Source: Diphasiastrum complanatum (taxonomy: Eukaryota > Streptophyta > Lycopodiopsida > Lycopodiales > Lycopodiaceae). Taken from it: a stretch of DNA of 64,000 nucleotides. Positions 34,381-45,390 of this stretch are shown here, one piece after another. The position numbers and the translations under genes are program-made. Under the pieces are notes generated by a model, which saw only the letters and a program-made list of their open reading frames with translations, did no database searches and had not been told where the DNA came from. The stretch is from positions 64,715,190-64,779,189 of the forward strand of contig CM055092.1 of NCBI GenBank assembly GCA_029204225.1, in the 5' to 3' direction. How positions within the stretch are numbered: the first letter of the stretch is position 1; every line of letters starts with the position of its first letter.

Positions 34381-36129
34381 CTCCTCCTCAAATCTAGCCT
34401 TGTAGATCACAATGCTTTTATCAATAACTCCAATTGAAGATCTAATCTTGACAAATGAATCTTTAGTTAAAGGTTTAGTAAACAAATCAGCCAAGCAACT
34501 TGATGATGGCACGTGTTGGAGCTTGATCTCTTTAGCTTGCACTTTTTCTCTCACGAAATGATGAGCAATTTCGATGTGTTTGCTCCTTGCATGGAATGTA
34601 GGATTAGTTGCAAGTGATTGGGCTGATTGGTTGTCACAATAGATGATAGGGATCTCCTCCTCCATGACATGAAGCTCCACCAATAGCCTTTTGAGCCACA
34701 AGACCTCCTTGCATGTTGATGTCAAGGCCTTGTATTCGGATTCTGTGGAAGATAGGGAGATGGTATCTTGCTTTTTGGAAAGCCATGATACTACTCCATC
34801 ACATAGAAAGGTGGCAAATGCACTTGTTGATCTTCTATCCACTTTGTCACCTGCAAAATCCGAGTCACTATAGGCTCTTAAGCCAAGATTAGTTCCTCTA
34901 TACAAAATACCAAAATTCTTAGTGAATGAAATGTATCTAAGAACTCTTTTGGCCATCTTCCAATGTGAAACTAGAGGACTTTGCATGAATTGGCTTAACT
35001 TTTCAACACTATAACTAAGATCAGGTCTAGTTATAGTTAAATAGATCAAGGAGCCAATAAGCCTTCTATATAATGTGATGTCCTCAAAGGATGCTTCATC
35101 ACAACCAATAGATGCTTTTACATGTTGCTCCATTGGTGTCTCAATGCCTTTACAATTCTTCATTCCAAATCTATCTAGGATGGATGTAGCATATTTAGAT
35201 TGACAAATGAAGCTAAAATCACATCCTCTAATAACCTCTATTCCAAGAATGAAGCTCAATAGGCCGAGATCTACCATCTTAAACTCTTTTGCTAAAGCAA
35301 TTTTTACATTTCTAATTCCATCTAGATCATTACCACTCAAGATAATGTCATCTACATACAAAACAAGAATAATGATCATGCCATCATGAAAACTTATATA
35401 CAATGATGGATCATAGGCACTCATTACAAAATTGATGGAAATGAGAAAAGAGTTTAGCCTAGAGTACCATGCTCTAGGTGCTTGCTTGAGCCCATAAAGG
35501 CTCTTCTTCAAAAAACACACCTTTCCTTCATGCTTTGCCTTGATGAAGCCCTCGGGTTGCCTCATGTAGATCTCTTCCTCCAAATAACCATTGAGGAATG
35601 CATTTGTGAAGTCAAGTTGGAATAGCTCCCAATTGAAGATTGTAGCAAGACTAATGATCAACCTGATAGTAACAAGCTTAGCCACAGGAGCAAAAGTCTC
35701 ATCATAGTCAATGCCTTTGGTTTGTAAAAAACCTTTGGCAACAAGCCTAGCTTTATGCTTGCTTATTGATCCATCTTGATTATACTTCAATCTAAACACC
35801 CACTTGCAATCAAGAGGTCTCTTCCCTTGAGGAAGATCCACAAGATCCCAAGTATGATTCTCAATAAGAGCATCATACTCTACTTGCATAGCATCCATCC
35901 AACTTTTAGACTTACAAGCATCTTCATAGCATGTTGGCTCATCTAACATTGAAGTAAGAAAGGTGTAAGATGTGAAAGATGATGAGCCTTCCCTTTGATC
36001 ACCTTGACCATCATAGGTGAGCCTCAATGGCTCGGATCTTGCCCTTGTAGATCTTCTTGGAGTTCTTGGAGTTCTTGCATCTTGAGGTGGATCCTCAAGT
36101 TCTTCTTCACTTGAAAGCTCCTCCTCCAT
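34342..36129 (-). CDS. copia reverse transcriptase and RNase H part of pol
   Basis: 595 codons. RT motifs: WVFRLKYNQDGSISKHKARL, LDFTNAFLNGYLEEEIYM, catalytic LYVDDIILSGND. RNase H motifs: AYSDSDFAGD, SLSSTESEYKAL and DNQSAQSLA, then HARSKHIEIAHHFVREKV. Complete; overlaps the upstream frame by 105 bases, which locates the single frameshift. The end runs into the 3' LTR. Confidence 0.9.
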   Translation of the reverse strand: MEEELSSEEELEDPPQDARTPRTPRRSTRARSEPLRLTYDGQGDQREGSSSFTSYTFLTSMLDEPTCYEDACKSKSWMDAMQVEYDALIENHTWDLVDLPQGKRPLDCKWVFRLKYNQDGSISKHKARLVAKGFLQTKGIDYDETFAPVAKLVTIRLIISLATIFNWELFQLDFTNAFLNGYLEEEIYMRQPEGFIKAKHEGKVCFLKKSLYGLKQAPRAWYSRLNSFLISINFVMSAYDPSLYISFHDGMIIILVLYVDDIILSGNDLDGIRNVKIALAKEFKMVDLGLLSFILGIEVIRGCDFSFICQSKYATSILDRFGMKNCKGIETPMEQHVKASIGCDEASFEDITLYRRLIGSLIYLTITRPDLSYSVEKLSQFMQSPLVSHWKMAKRVLRYISFTKNFGILYRGTNLGLRAYSDSDFAGDKVDRRSTSAFATFLCDGVVSWLSKKQDTISLSSTESEYKALTSTCKEVLWLKRLLVELHVMEEEIPIIYCDNQSAQSLATNPTFHARSKHIEIAHHFVREKVQAKEIKLQHVPSSSCLADLFTKPLTKDSFVKIRSSIGVIDKSIVIYKARFEEECEKLPTLANLAM

Positions 36130-37541
36130 CTAGCATGATCCTTGGCATCAAGATGATTAGTAGCATTATCATCCAAATCACAAGCATGTCCTTCATCAAA
36201 AATAACATCCCTACTCACTATCACCTTGCTAGTGATGGGATTGAAGACTCTATAACCTTTGCTATTCTCACCATATCCCACAAAGATGCCTTTGATGGAT
36301 GTTGCATCATCCTTCCTTCTCTTATCCAAGGATTGGTGTACATAGCAAGTGGATCCAAAAACTTTGAGATCTTTGAGATTGGGCTTCTCTCCAAATAGAT
36401 CTTCAAATGGTGTGATTCCTCCAATGGCTTGGTTTGGCAATCTATTGCACAAATAGTTAGCACAAGTTATTGCTTCACCCCAAAATGGTTTGGATAGAGA
36501 AGAATCTAGCCTTAAGGCCTTAGCACACTCACAAAGAGATCTATTTCTTCTCTCACTCACTCCATTTTGTTGAGGGGTGTATGGACATGACAACTCTCTC
36601 TTTATGCCATTAGAAATACAAAAGTCAATCAACTTATTGGAGACATATTCACCTCCATTATCACTCCTTAATACCTTAATCTTGGTACTAAGTTGATTTT
36701 CTACCAAAGTCTTGAACTTTACAAAAGAATCAAACACCATTGATTTGCTAGACAAGAGGTACATCCAACAAAATCTAGAATAGTCATCAATGAAGATTAC
36801 ATAGTACTTGGCACCACCATTAGACTCATGTGAAAAACTATGAACATCCGAATGGATGAGTTCAAGAGGAGAGTTTGATCTTGATGTAGATCTTGAGAAG
36901 GGTAGCTTGTGAGCCTTTGAGAGGCTGCATGCTTCACATCTCTTCCCACACTTTGACAAATGCTTGGGGAGTCCAACTGCAAGCTCCTTTGTAGTCATAG
37001 ATTCCATGGCTTTGTAGTTGGGGTGGCCCAACCTTTTGTGCCACAGTTCCACCTTTGATAGCTCCACCTTTGCCAAGTTAACACTCTCCATTGCAATATT
37101 AGCATCAAGCTTAAACAATCTACCTTGCTTAAAGCCTTTGGCTATACATTCATCATTTCTAAGGATGGAACAAACTCCATGCTTAAATTGTACATCTAGG
37201 CCATTATCCATTAACTGGCCAACACTAAGCAAATTCTTGGTTAACTTAGGAACATAAAGAACATTATCTAGATTCATCCTTTTGGATGATCCCACATACA
37301 AGGGAATTGTTCCTATTCCACTTATCTTACATTCTTGACTACTTGCAGTGTAGATTGATCTATGTAAGTCATTGTAAGAAAGTAAGGTGGAGAATATGTC
37401 CTTTTGATATGTCATGTGGGAACTTGCCCCACTATCAATCCACCAAGAATCATTGGTGTTGCGCTTGGATGATGGTGGTTTGTTGGAAACCATCAAGGAT
37501 GACTCTTCATCCTCCTCTTCCTCCTGATGTGCAATGTTGCT
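36024..37541 (-). CDS. copia protease-integrase part of pol
   Basis: In frame with gag after the TAA at 37542. Begins with a Glu-rich stretch, then the protease site WIDSGASSHMT, the pre-integrase LWHKRLGHPNYKAM with downstream C..C, and integrase with D (HSDVHSF), D (LRSDNGGEY) and E (NGVSERRNRSL) in place. The frame ends in a false tail at 36024; the true continuation shifts frame near 36130. Confidence 0.9.
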   Translation of the reverse strand, partial: SNIAHQEEEEDEESSLMVSNKPPSSKRNTNDSWWIDSGASSHMTYQKDIFSTLLSYNDLHRSIYTASSQECKISGIGTIPLYVGSSKRMNLDNVLYVPKLTKNLLSVGQLMDNGLDVQFKHGVCSILRNDECIAKGFKQGRLFKLDANIAMESVNLAKVELSKVELWHKRLGHPNYKAMESMTTKELAVGLPKHLSKCGKRCEACSLSKAHKLPFSRSTSRSNSPLELIHSDVHSFSHESNGGAKYYVIFIDDYSRFCWMYLLSSKSMVFDSFVKFKTLVENQLSTKIKVLRSDNGGEYVSNKLIDFCISNGIKRELSCPYTPQQNGVSERRNRSLCECAKALRLDSSLSKPFWGEAITCANYLCNRLPNQAIGGITPFEDLFGEKPNLKDLKVFGSTCYVHQSLDKRRKDDATSIKGIFVGYGENSKGYRVFNPITSKVIVSRDVIFDEGHACDLDDNATNHLDAKDHARWRRSFQVKKNLRIHLKMQELQELQEDLQGQDPSH

Positions 37542-38363
37542 TTATTTGCTCTCTTGTGCCTTCTTCTTCTTGAGACATTCTGATGCAAAATGTCCTTTCT
37601 TTCCACAGAAAAAACATTTGTACTTGGACTTGTCTTTGATCTTGCCCTTTGAGCTTGAAGCCTCATCCTCCTCCTTGGTCTCCTTGAAGTGCTTCTTCTT
37701 GCCATTGGTCTTCTTCTTGCTTTTAAATGAGAAATTAGCTTTCTCATCACCATCCTGCAGAGAAATAGCATTCATTCTTGCATTGGTATGCAACATCCTA
37801 CACTCTTCAGCTACTAATACACTATGTAGCTTTTCTATAGTAGGCAAAATGTCTTGGATTGCAAAGCTTTGGGCCAAATTTGTAAAGCCACTCCCTAGAC
37901 CATTTAGGACAATCTGAACAAGCTCACTATCTTGAATCTTCTCTCCAATGGAAGCTAACTCCCTATTAAGAGACTTGATTCTTAGCACATAATCTTGTGC
38001 ATTCTCATCACTCCTCTTCATGCTTTGTAGAATCTGGTTCCTAAGCATGAGAACCCTCGAAGTGTTACTAGACTCATAGATAGATTTTAAAGATTCCCAA
38101 GCCTCTTTAGCACTCTTACATGATGATACTTCCCTTAAAAGATCATTGCTTACATTCATCTTAATACAGTGAAGTGCAAGCCTAGACCTCTTCTTGTATC
38201 TCACTAATTCCTGTGCACCTAGAGGTTCATCTTCATCATCTATTAGAAACTCATAAAGATCCTGGAGCACCATTAGTGACTCCATCCTCACTTTCCAAAT
38301 AGCATAATTGGTAGAATTTAACCTCTCACTAGCTTCTAGAAGGTAGGCTCCCACTGATCCCAT
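37542..38363 (-). CDS. copia gag
   Basis: 273 codons, start ATG at 38363. A UBN2-type gag domain (STNYAIWKVRMESLM, KEAWESLKSIYE, LNRELASIG) is followed by a Lys-rich stretch and one zinc knuckle CFFCGKKGHFASEC (C-x2-C-x4-H-x4-C). It ends at TAA 37542-37544; the same frame continues beyond the stop into the protease/integrase ORF, so this stop probably arose by mutation within one polyprotein. Confidence 0.9.
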   Translation of the reverse strand: MGSVGAYLLEASERLNSTNYAIWKVRMESLMVLQDLYEFLIDDEDEPLGAQELVRYKKRSRLALHCIKMNVSNDLLREVSSCKSAKEAWESLKSIYESSNTSRVLMLRNQILQSMKRSDENAQDYVLRIKSLNRELASIGEKIQDSELVQIVLNGLGSGFTNLAQSFAIQDILPTIEKLHSVLVAEECRMLHTNARMNAISLQDGDEKANFSFKSKKKTNGKKKHFKETKEEDEASSSKGKIKDKSKYKCFFCGKKGHFASECLKKKKAQESK

Positions 38364-38994
38364 CTTACTAGCAAGATTCTACACACAAGATATAGATTTG
38401 TTTGGACCTGAAACTCACAAAGGTTTCAAACTTGCAGTGTTTCACTCAAATGTTGACTTCTAATCCAACAGATGGATTTGTAATCACAGTTCTATCACTC
38501 CCTCACAAGCTGGAATGAAGATAAGATGAGATGAAAACTACACTCAAGCAAATCTTGCCAATCTTGGCTATTCTTGGACAAAAACTGACTCTATCTCTCT
38601 CATTCACTTTGATGTACTTTCAAGACCTGGTTTCCACTTTAAGAAGGTCTGAAATCAGCCTAGATTAATTAGTTTTCATGAAACAAATTCAAAACTAATC
38701 AATGGCAAGTGATCTTGGTAGCTTATCCTAGGATTTGCACCAAAAATTACATCAAACTGACACCATATGAATTTTCTATGATCCAATGAATATGAGTTAT
38801 TAAATGCTGGTTCAGAGATGCCCACACGTGTGAACAGTACGGATTTTGATCCTGAAAAAGTTTGGGATCAAATCCCCTCACCAAAACCTGGATACTAGCT
38901 CGCCCTTCCAATACTAGCTTTTTGCACCAAAACCTGCTAAAACTGGATTAGATTCAAACACAGATCAATGGCCTTGTACTTGGATCTGATACCA

Positions 38995-39685
38995 TGTGAA
39001 AAGTACAGTACTAAGGACCATAAATGGATCTTTGAATGATCCACAAGGTGATTGTATGCTTGTTAAACAATCTATCAGAAACTAGTCATCAGAAAACAAG
39101 ATCTAGTTTAGCAGCTTGATAGGAAACAAGTAGAGACAATCAAAGCATTGATCAAATAGTCTAATCCAACTCCACACGTGTGGAAATAAGGCTGTAGTAC
39201 GGCCTGTAGACAGTGTTTACAAAGTGCCAAAGCTGGGTTTCATTGGAAAAATAGAGTAATCACCATACAATGAGAGGAAACTCGAGTTTCTCCTTGAGGC
39301 TCCAAAAAGTTTCTATCTTCTCACTATGGAGAATGGAAATACATAGTAAAACACACTTCCTTTGCAAAGTTAGGTGAAAATCCAGCATGTAATAAGGAAG
39401 TAGACTCCACTTTCTTGCCCTAATGTGAAAACCCTAGTCTAGATCCAAGAGTCATGCTTGGTAGGTGCATGGTAGGTACAAATCTCATCATAAATCATGG
39501 TCTAGATCCTACAAAGTAGGAATCACTACCAAATAGACACAACCACTCCTCTTGACTCGTGGTAACCTACTTTAGGTGTGTATGTACAAGTGGCACTTTG
39601 GCCATTCAAGTAACCAACAAACAATATTGACAAAATGTACAATATTCTACATGGCTAGATTTGCCAATGTAGGCAATTTTTCACA
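38995..39685 (-). repeat. 5' LTR of the copia element
   Basis: 691 bp; next to the primer-binding site at about 38982-38994. Confidence 0.95.
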
Positions 39686-39759
39686 TGGATGACATGATGG
39701 ATGCATTCTTTGATGAATTTCACACGTGTGGACTGTCCACTACATGTACATGTGATCTC

Positions 39760-41178
39760 CTAAGGTGTGTAGATGCACCAAGATCAAGACTAGATTGAGA
39801 TTCAAGATCAATCTTAGATCCTATGCCAAAAACACACTACTACATGCATTCAATCACTTCCAACTCTCACTCACACATGTGGGAAGTATTCAAAAAATAA
39901 TCTAAGTAAAAACAAGCTGCTCTCCTTGAGTAGAGAGAGAAAATGCATCATGAGCTCTCGGGTAGAGAGAGAAAGCTAGAAATCCAATAACTCACAAAAT
40001 CCATGAAATCACCAAATCAATTAGATTCAAAATGAGGAGTACAATGATACTAGTAGGTCCACGAGCTACCACTATGCTTAACTATGATTGGACCATATTT
40101 TGTCACCTCTTGATCCTATTGGATTATTGATCCATGCACCTCTTAATTCTATTGGACTATATTCAAGCACACCTCAATTTCCTATTGGACCTCACAAGGT
40201 TCCACCTCTAAATCCTATTGGACCTCTTGGAATTCATCAAACAAAAGCTTTACACTTGTCTACACTCTAAATTGGCACGTGTTTAGCCTCTTACTCTATT
40301 TTGGCTCAATAGTGGCATTACAAGTGGAAATGCATAATTTGCCATCTATGCCAAATTTATTCCTATCAACATCCTACACCTAGATGCTTGATGTAAAAAA
40401 CATAAGACCCCTATATCTAACATAGATAATCTTTTTCAATTCTTCACACTCAACCTAAAAAATTATCTATGAGGATTTGAGCATAGATCTTGATATAACT
40501 CCAAGATTAGATCTATGCTTGATAAAAGCACTTTTGCTCAAAGGCTTGGTGAGTAGATCGGCAATACAAGAGGACGAGTTGACATGCTCCAAATAGATTT
40601 CTCCTCCAATGTGCTTGCTTCTTGCATGAAATATGGGATTGTTGGCAAGAGCTTGGGCCGAGATGTTATCACACTTGATCATTGGTAGATCATCCTCCTT
40701 GATGCACTTTAGCTCCATTAATAACCTCTTGATCCAAAGCACTTCTTTGGTAGTTGTAGTGAGTGCTTTGTACTCGGCCTCACATGAAGAGAGAGATATA
40801 GTATCTTGCTTTTTGGAAAGCCAAGATATTAGATTGCCTCCAAGAAAGATAGTGTATGCACTAATAGACTTTTGATCCAATTGTCACTTGCAAAGTCCAA
40901 ATCCGAGTAGCCAATAATGGATAGATCTTCACTTTATAGAGTAGACCATAATCACAAGATGAAGATACATATCTTAGAATCCTCTTGGCCATCTTCCAAT
41001 GATGGATCTTAGGATCTTGCATAAATTGACTCAATTTGTGCACACAAAAACTTAGATCAGGCCTAGTAATGGTAAGCCAAATTAAGGAGCCTACAAGACT
41101 CCTAAAAAGTGTGATGTCCTCAAAGGATCTTTCATCACCTTTATTAGGATCTTTTACAATTTGCTCCATTGGGGTATC
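39760..41178 (-). pseudogene. Second copia element, 3' part only (RT end, RNase H, LTR)
   Basis: 41169-40861 reads RPDLSFCVHKLSQFMQDPK and KMAKRILRYVSSSCDYG; 40880-40467 reads LISWLSKKQDTISLSSCEAE, SAQALANNPIFHARSKHIGG and LADLLTKPL. The sequence is close in type to the intact copia. A purine-rich tract and TGTTGATAGG (complement of about 40362-40371) mark the likely 3' LTR start; its far end near 39.75 kb is uncertain. The 5' side stops abruptly at about 41178 against gypsy sequence. Confidence 0.75.
40108..40230. repeat. Degenerate 30-bp minisatellite
   Basis: About four variants of CACCTCTTAATCCTATTGGA (near 40109, 40138, 40170 and 40203) inside the presumed LTR. Confidence 0.6.
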
Positions 41179-41185
41179 TATTCTC

Positions 41186-43920
41186 TTAGAATAATGAAAG
41201 ACGACGATCCTCTTCCAATTGCGTCAAAGAAATCATCCGCTCCCGGAGACTATCGTGTTCATCCATTCGCTCTTCATTACTAATGCGAAACGTCAGAACT
41301 TCGAATTTTATCGGTAGTATGGGATGCATTCCATACACAAGATAGTATGGAATCTGCCTAGTTGTAATCTTTTTAGCAGTTCTATATGCCCATAAGATAG
41401 ATGGTAACTTCTGATCCCAATCAAAAAAATCCGTTTCCGTTACTTTAATCAAAATTTTACATAGAATTCCATTTGTCCGCTCCGTAAGCCCATTTGCTTT
41501 TGGATTATATGGAGTGGTTTGGCGATGTGTAATAGAAAAATATGACAACATGGCTTCAATGGTCTGATTAAGGAAATGGGTTCCCCTATCGCTAACGAGT
41601 TCTAAGGGACAACCATATCGCGTGATAATGTTTTGGAATAAAAACTTTGCTACAGTCTTAGCATCATTCTTAATTGTGGCTTCGGCCTCTACCATCTTGG
41701 TAGCATAGTCCATGGCAACGAGTATGTAACGACGACGAGTTTTACGCGTGGTCGGTTTGATAGGTCCTACAAAATCTATCCCCCACTTCTCAAAAGGTGC
41801 TTAGGGGATAATTAGAGTAAGTGGCCAATGTGTTGCAAAGCTGGGTTTCCCCATCCTCTGGCATGCATCACATTTTTTGATGATAATTTTAACATCTCTG
41901 TAGACGGTAGGCCACCAATATTTAACATTAGAAATCTTTTTTGCGGTGTTTTTAAGAGCATAATGACCCCCCGAATCTTCCTCATGTAATGCACTTATTA
42001 CAACGGTCGTCTCGGTTGGTTCTAAACATCGGCGGAGACTATCATCAGCTCCTAATTTATACAATATACTGTTTACAATCGTGTAAGGTCCTACCTTAGA
42101 AAGAAAAACAGTTTTTTGTTGTTTATTAAAATGTTCAGGATATATCTGGTCCTGTAAAAAATTAATAACGTCCCTATAAATTGATGTTTCTAATTGAATA
42201 CTCATTATATGTTCATCTGAAAATTCATCAGAAATAGGTTCTAATTGGTTTTTTGTTTGGAGGCGGGATATGTAATCAGCATTTTGATGATCCTTGCCTC
42301 TTCTTAATTCTACTTCATAATTAAACTCATCTAATAATAATACCCATCTAGCTATTCTACCCGAAAGATCAGGTTTATTCACTAAATGTTTTAATGCGTA
42401 GTGATCTACATGAAAAACAAAAGAGTATCCTAAAAGGTAATGTCTAAATTTCTTTACTGAATAAATCATCCCTAATCCTTCTCGCTCTATAGTGGAATAA
42501 TTCTTTTCTGATGCAGCAAGTTGTCTTCCCGCATAGTAAATTGGATAATCTATATTTTGGTCATCTTTCTGACTAAGAACCACACCTATCGCAAACGATG
42601 ATGTGTCTACATATACATGGAACTTTCTAGCCCAATTTGGAGGTCTAACCCCAGTGGCTTCTGCTAATGATTGTTTCAATTGATCAAAAGCTTTTTGATG
42701 GTCTTGTGTCCAATGGTACTCAACAGATTTTTTTAATAAACTTGTTAAAGGAGTTACTATTATAGCATAATCTTTAATTATCCTCCGATAGTAACCTACA
42801 TGACCTAGAAAACCTCTAAGCTCTCTTAAATTCGTTGGTTCTAATAATTCTAAAATCATTTTTATTTTTTCGATGTCGGCTTGTTTACCATTCTTTGAAA
42901 TTTTATGTCCTAAAAGGATTCCTTCCCTCATCCCAAAGTAACACTTAGCTGGATGCAGTTTAAGAGATGTCTCTTGACATCTTCTCAATGTTTTCTCTTA
43001 TGCATCTAAATGGTTTTTAGTTGATGAATAGACACAAAATTCATCCATAAAAATTTCTAAAAACTTTCTTAAATTTTTTTGAAAAATATTCGTCATCATA
43101 CGTTGGAATGTGGCAGGTGCATTACAAAGACCAAAGGGCATTCACGTATATGCGTATGTCCCCCAATCAGTGGTGAAAGTTGTTTTGGATCTATCTTCCT
43201 CTTTTATAAAAACTTGGTTATAACCTGAGAATCCATCTAAAAACCTATAACGTTCATGACCAGCTACTTGGTCAAGAATGGTATCTGTATACAACAGAGG
43301 ATGATAATCCTTTGCTGTAGCAGCATTTAGTTTTCTAAAATCCTGACAAACTCTAATCTTGCCCGTCTTCTTCTTAGGTACTATAACTATTGGTGATACC
43401 CACTCATTGCTTAGAACATGATATATAATACCCGCTCTAGGACATCTATCTAATTCATCTTTTACTAATAATGAGTACTTTGGATTCAATCTATATTGAC
43501 GCTGTCTAACAGGTATTGTTCCCTGAATGAGATCTATTCTATGTTCGTCCCATTTAACTGGTATTCCTATTAAATCATCCATCAACCAAGCAAACACATT
43601 TTGGTATTTTTTAAGAAGCAATATATACTCTTCACGTTCTTGGTCCGATTGGTGTTTATATAGATTCAAAGTCTTACCTTTATTAATTTCTATTTCTACA
43701 TAATATGTTTTATCTACCATCCCCTTGGTCAGACTTGTTCTGGTTCCACCCAGAACTTCTCTTGACTCGGATGTTATCGGTATTTCTTCTTCCTCATCAA
43801 TCTCATAGCATTCTATGAAATTGATCCATGATTCAGCATGTCTAGCTAACTGCTCACCCCATCTCAAAAGGTGACCCCCTATTGGACTGGCTATGAGAAT
43901 GCTTGGAAAAAATATTCGCG
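41186..43920 (-). pseudogene. Ty3/gypsy pol, 5'-truncated
   Basis: RT begins in 43867-43142 with IVPKKKTGKIRVCQDFRKLN and RFLDGFSGYNQVFI. A TGA sits right before MPFGLCNAPATFQRMM (probably from CGA). The catalytic box reads IFMDEFCVYSS, so the second Asp of the usual M-D-D is Glu. RNase H (VYVDTSSFAIGVVLSQKD, FHVDHYALKHLV) and the integrase zinc finger (HEEDSGGH ... CDACQ) follow in 42988-41801; after one stop the integrase core has WGIDFVGP, SDRGTHF and GLTERTNG, all three acidic residues kept. gag and protease are missing above about 43920. The LRGFLGHVGYYRRIIKDY stretch resembles the Tat/Athila side of gypsy. No LTRs were found. Confidence 0.9.
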
Positions 43921-44298
43921 ACTAAATAATCCAAGTTTCAGTAATCTAGGTCATGTATATTGTGATTCAATAATCATTTTATTCATGTTCAGATTCTTTC
44001 TTTCTAGCAGATAAACTTATTTGTAGATTATTTTATTTGTATGACTAGTAGCTTGTGTCGATTTGTCGGTCTAATTTTCACTCCTAATATGCTTCCACAA
44101 AGCTAAATCTGAAACCGATCTAATTCGTGCATGGCTGTGGAATTGAGTGTATTGTCCAGTGACTTCGAAGCTATGATCAAGTAGGATAGACCTTGAACTA
44201 TCAAAGTTGGTCTGAAAACGATGGAAGAAAATGCATGCACCAAGGATTCCCGCTCGCTGCTCTGTATCGCAATGCACAAGCTTCACCTGATCCCAACT

Positions 44299-44800
44299 TG
44301 GTATCATAGTTGTAATATCTACTCTTTGATTCTTTTGAAGTGGAGGGGTTTAAATTATCTAAATGATTGTTCTGATAAAGAGTAGACATTTGATGTAATT
44401 GTTTCCAATTATATAATCTACTATTTGTATACACTCATCCTAAACTTCCAAATGAATTCGCAATCACAATCTGTTCTTATGGTAGACAAACTCGATGGTT
44501 TAAATCACTAGCTATGGAAATTCAAGATGAGAGTAGTACTGATGGCCAAGGAGCTTTGGGGAATAGTCGCTGGAACCAAGCTGCTTTCCAGTGTCAATGA
44601 GCAAGCCATTTCCATATGGAAGGTCAGGGATGGCAAGACTTTCGTCTTGATTACTCTTAACATATCCGACACACAAATTGGCCACATCAGATTGGCCACC
44701 CCAATCTTCGAAAGAGCTTGGGATATATCGAATACAATATACGAAGTGAGGGATGTTACTTCAAAGTTGAATCTGAGGAGCACTACAACATTCTGGAGGA
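44299..44800 (+). pseudogene. copia 5' end: primer-binding site, leader and gag fragment
   Basis: TGGTATCATAG at 44299 is an initiator tRNA-Met-type primer site, so a 5' LTR should end just before it (its start is not defined). gag starts at ATG 44479 (MVDKLDGLNH, stop, LWKFKMRVVLMAKELWGIVA) and runs to about TSKLNLRSTTTFW near 44790, where another element abuts. Same family as the gag pieces near 50 kb. Confidence 0.7.
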
Positions 44801-44829
44801 TTTTCGACCCTATTACCGATGCTTTTATG

Positions 44830-45130
44830 AAGAATATTTTTTTAAAAAAAAAAGACCATAAACCTCGGTATACACCCTGAAGTATATCTCGGAACGAGAT
44901 CCCCAATAATTGCCTCAGTAATCGAGGCTTCTTCACCTCGTTTTTTGCGTTGTTTATAGAATGGGTATACCGAGGGATATACCAAGGGCCCTCGGTATAT
45001 CCCTCCCAAACAAGCGATTGGCGACATGTCATTTTCGAGGATATACCAAGGGATATCCCTTGGTATATCTCTATTAAAAGTTTACCCTGTTTCAAAGGTT
45101 ATTCCGAGGGTATAAAATTAAAAAAAAAAT
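44830..45130. mobile_element. Foldback-like element built from CCTCGGTATATCCC motifs
   Basis: Starts with a T-run/A-run (44836-44853) and CCTCGGTATAC (44863), and ends with CCGAGGGTATAAAATT and an A run (45103-45130). Inside are a perfect 28-bp palindrome (45041-45068, half-site ATATACCAAGGGAT) and a 30-bp palindrome with one mismatched pair centred on GGGCCC (44974-45003). Probably a non-autonomous DNA element; no target duplication could be defined. Confidence 0.55.
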
Positions 45131-45390
45131 CAGGACAAAATGGAGCCAGTTTACAAGATCCAATCTGCCCTAAAAATGGACTCCATCCAATCCCAAGAGT
45201 CTTTTGCACCATATTTTATGAAGTTGGTAAGCAAAATCATTTGTTCATTATTGGTAATAAGAAAATTTGCTAAATTTATTTGAGTTACATTGTAAGCACT
45301 TACAAATTAATGAAGGAAACTTAAATTCATACATAAATGCTCCAAGTATAGAGATATGTTACAAATTATATTATTAAAATATACCTAATT

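Larger units (their letters stand above)
33691..39685 (-). mobile_element. Nearly intact Ty1/copia retrotransposon, 5995 bp
   Basis: Two near-identical LTRs (33691-34380 and 38995-39685) bound the element and a 5-bp target duplication tggat flanks it (33686-33690, 39686-39690). On the minus strand the primer-binding site follows the 5' LTR as TGGTATCAGATCC (initiator tRNA-Met type) and a purine tract TTTGAGGAGGAG precedes the 3' LTR. gag, protease, integrase, RT and RNase H follow in copia order. Coding damage is limited to one in-frame stop and one frameshift, which with the LTR identity points to a fairly recent insertion. Confidence 0.95.

Noticed and set aside
34691-37917. Plus-strand ORFs across the copia element
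   Set aside because: Antisense shadows of the minus-strand gag-pol.
33691-39685. Two separate solo LTRs
   Set aside because: Full internal coding region, primer site, purine tract and shared target duplication show one complete element.
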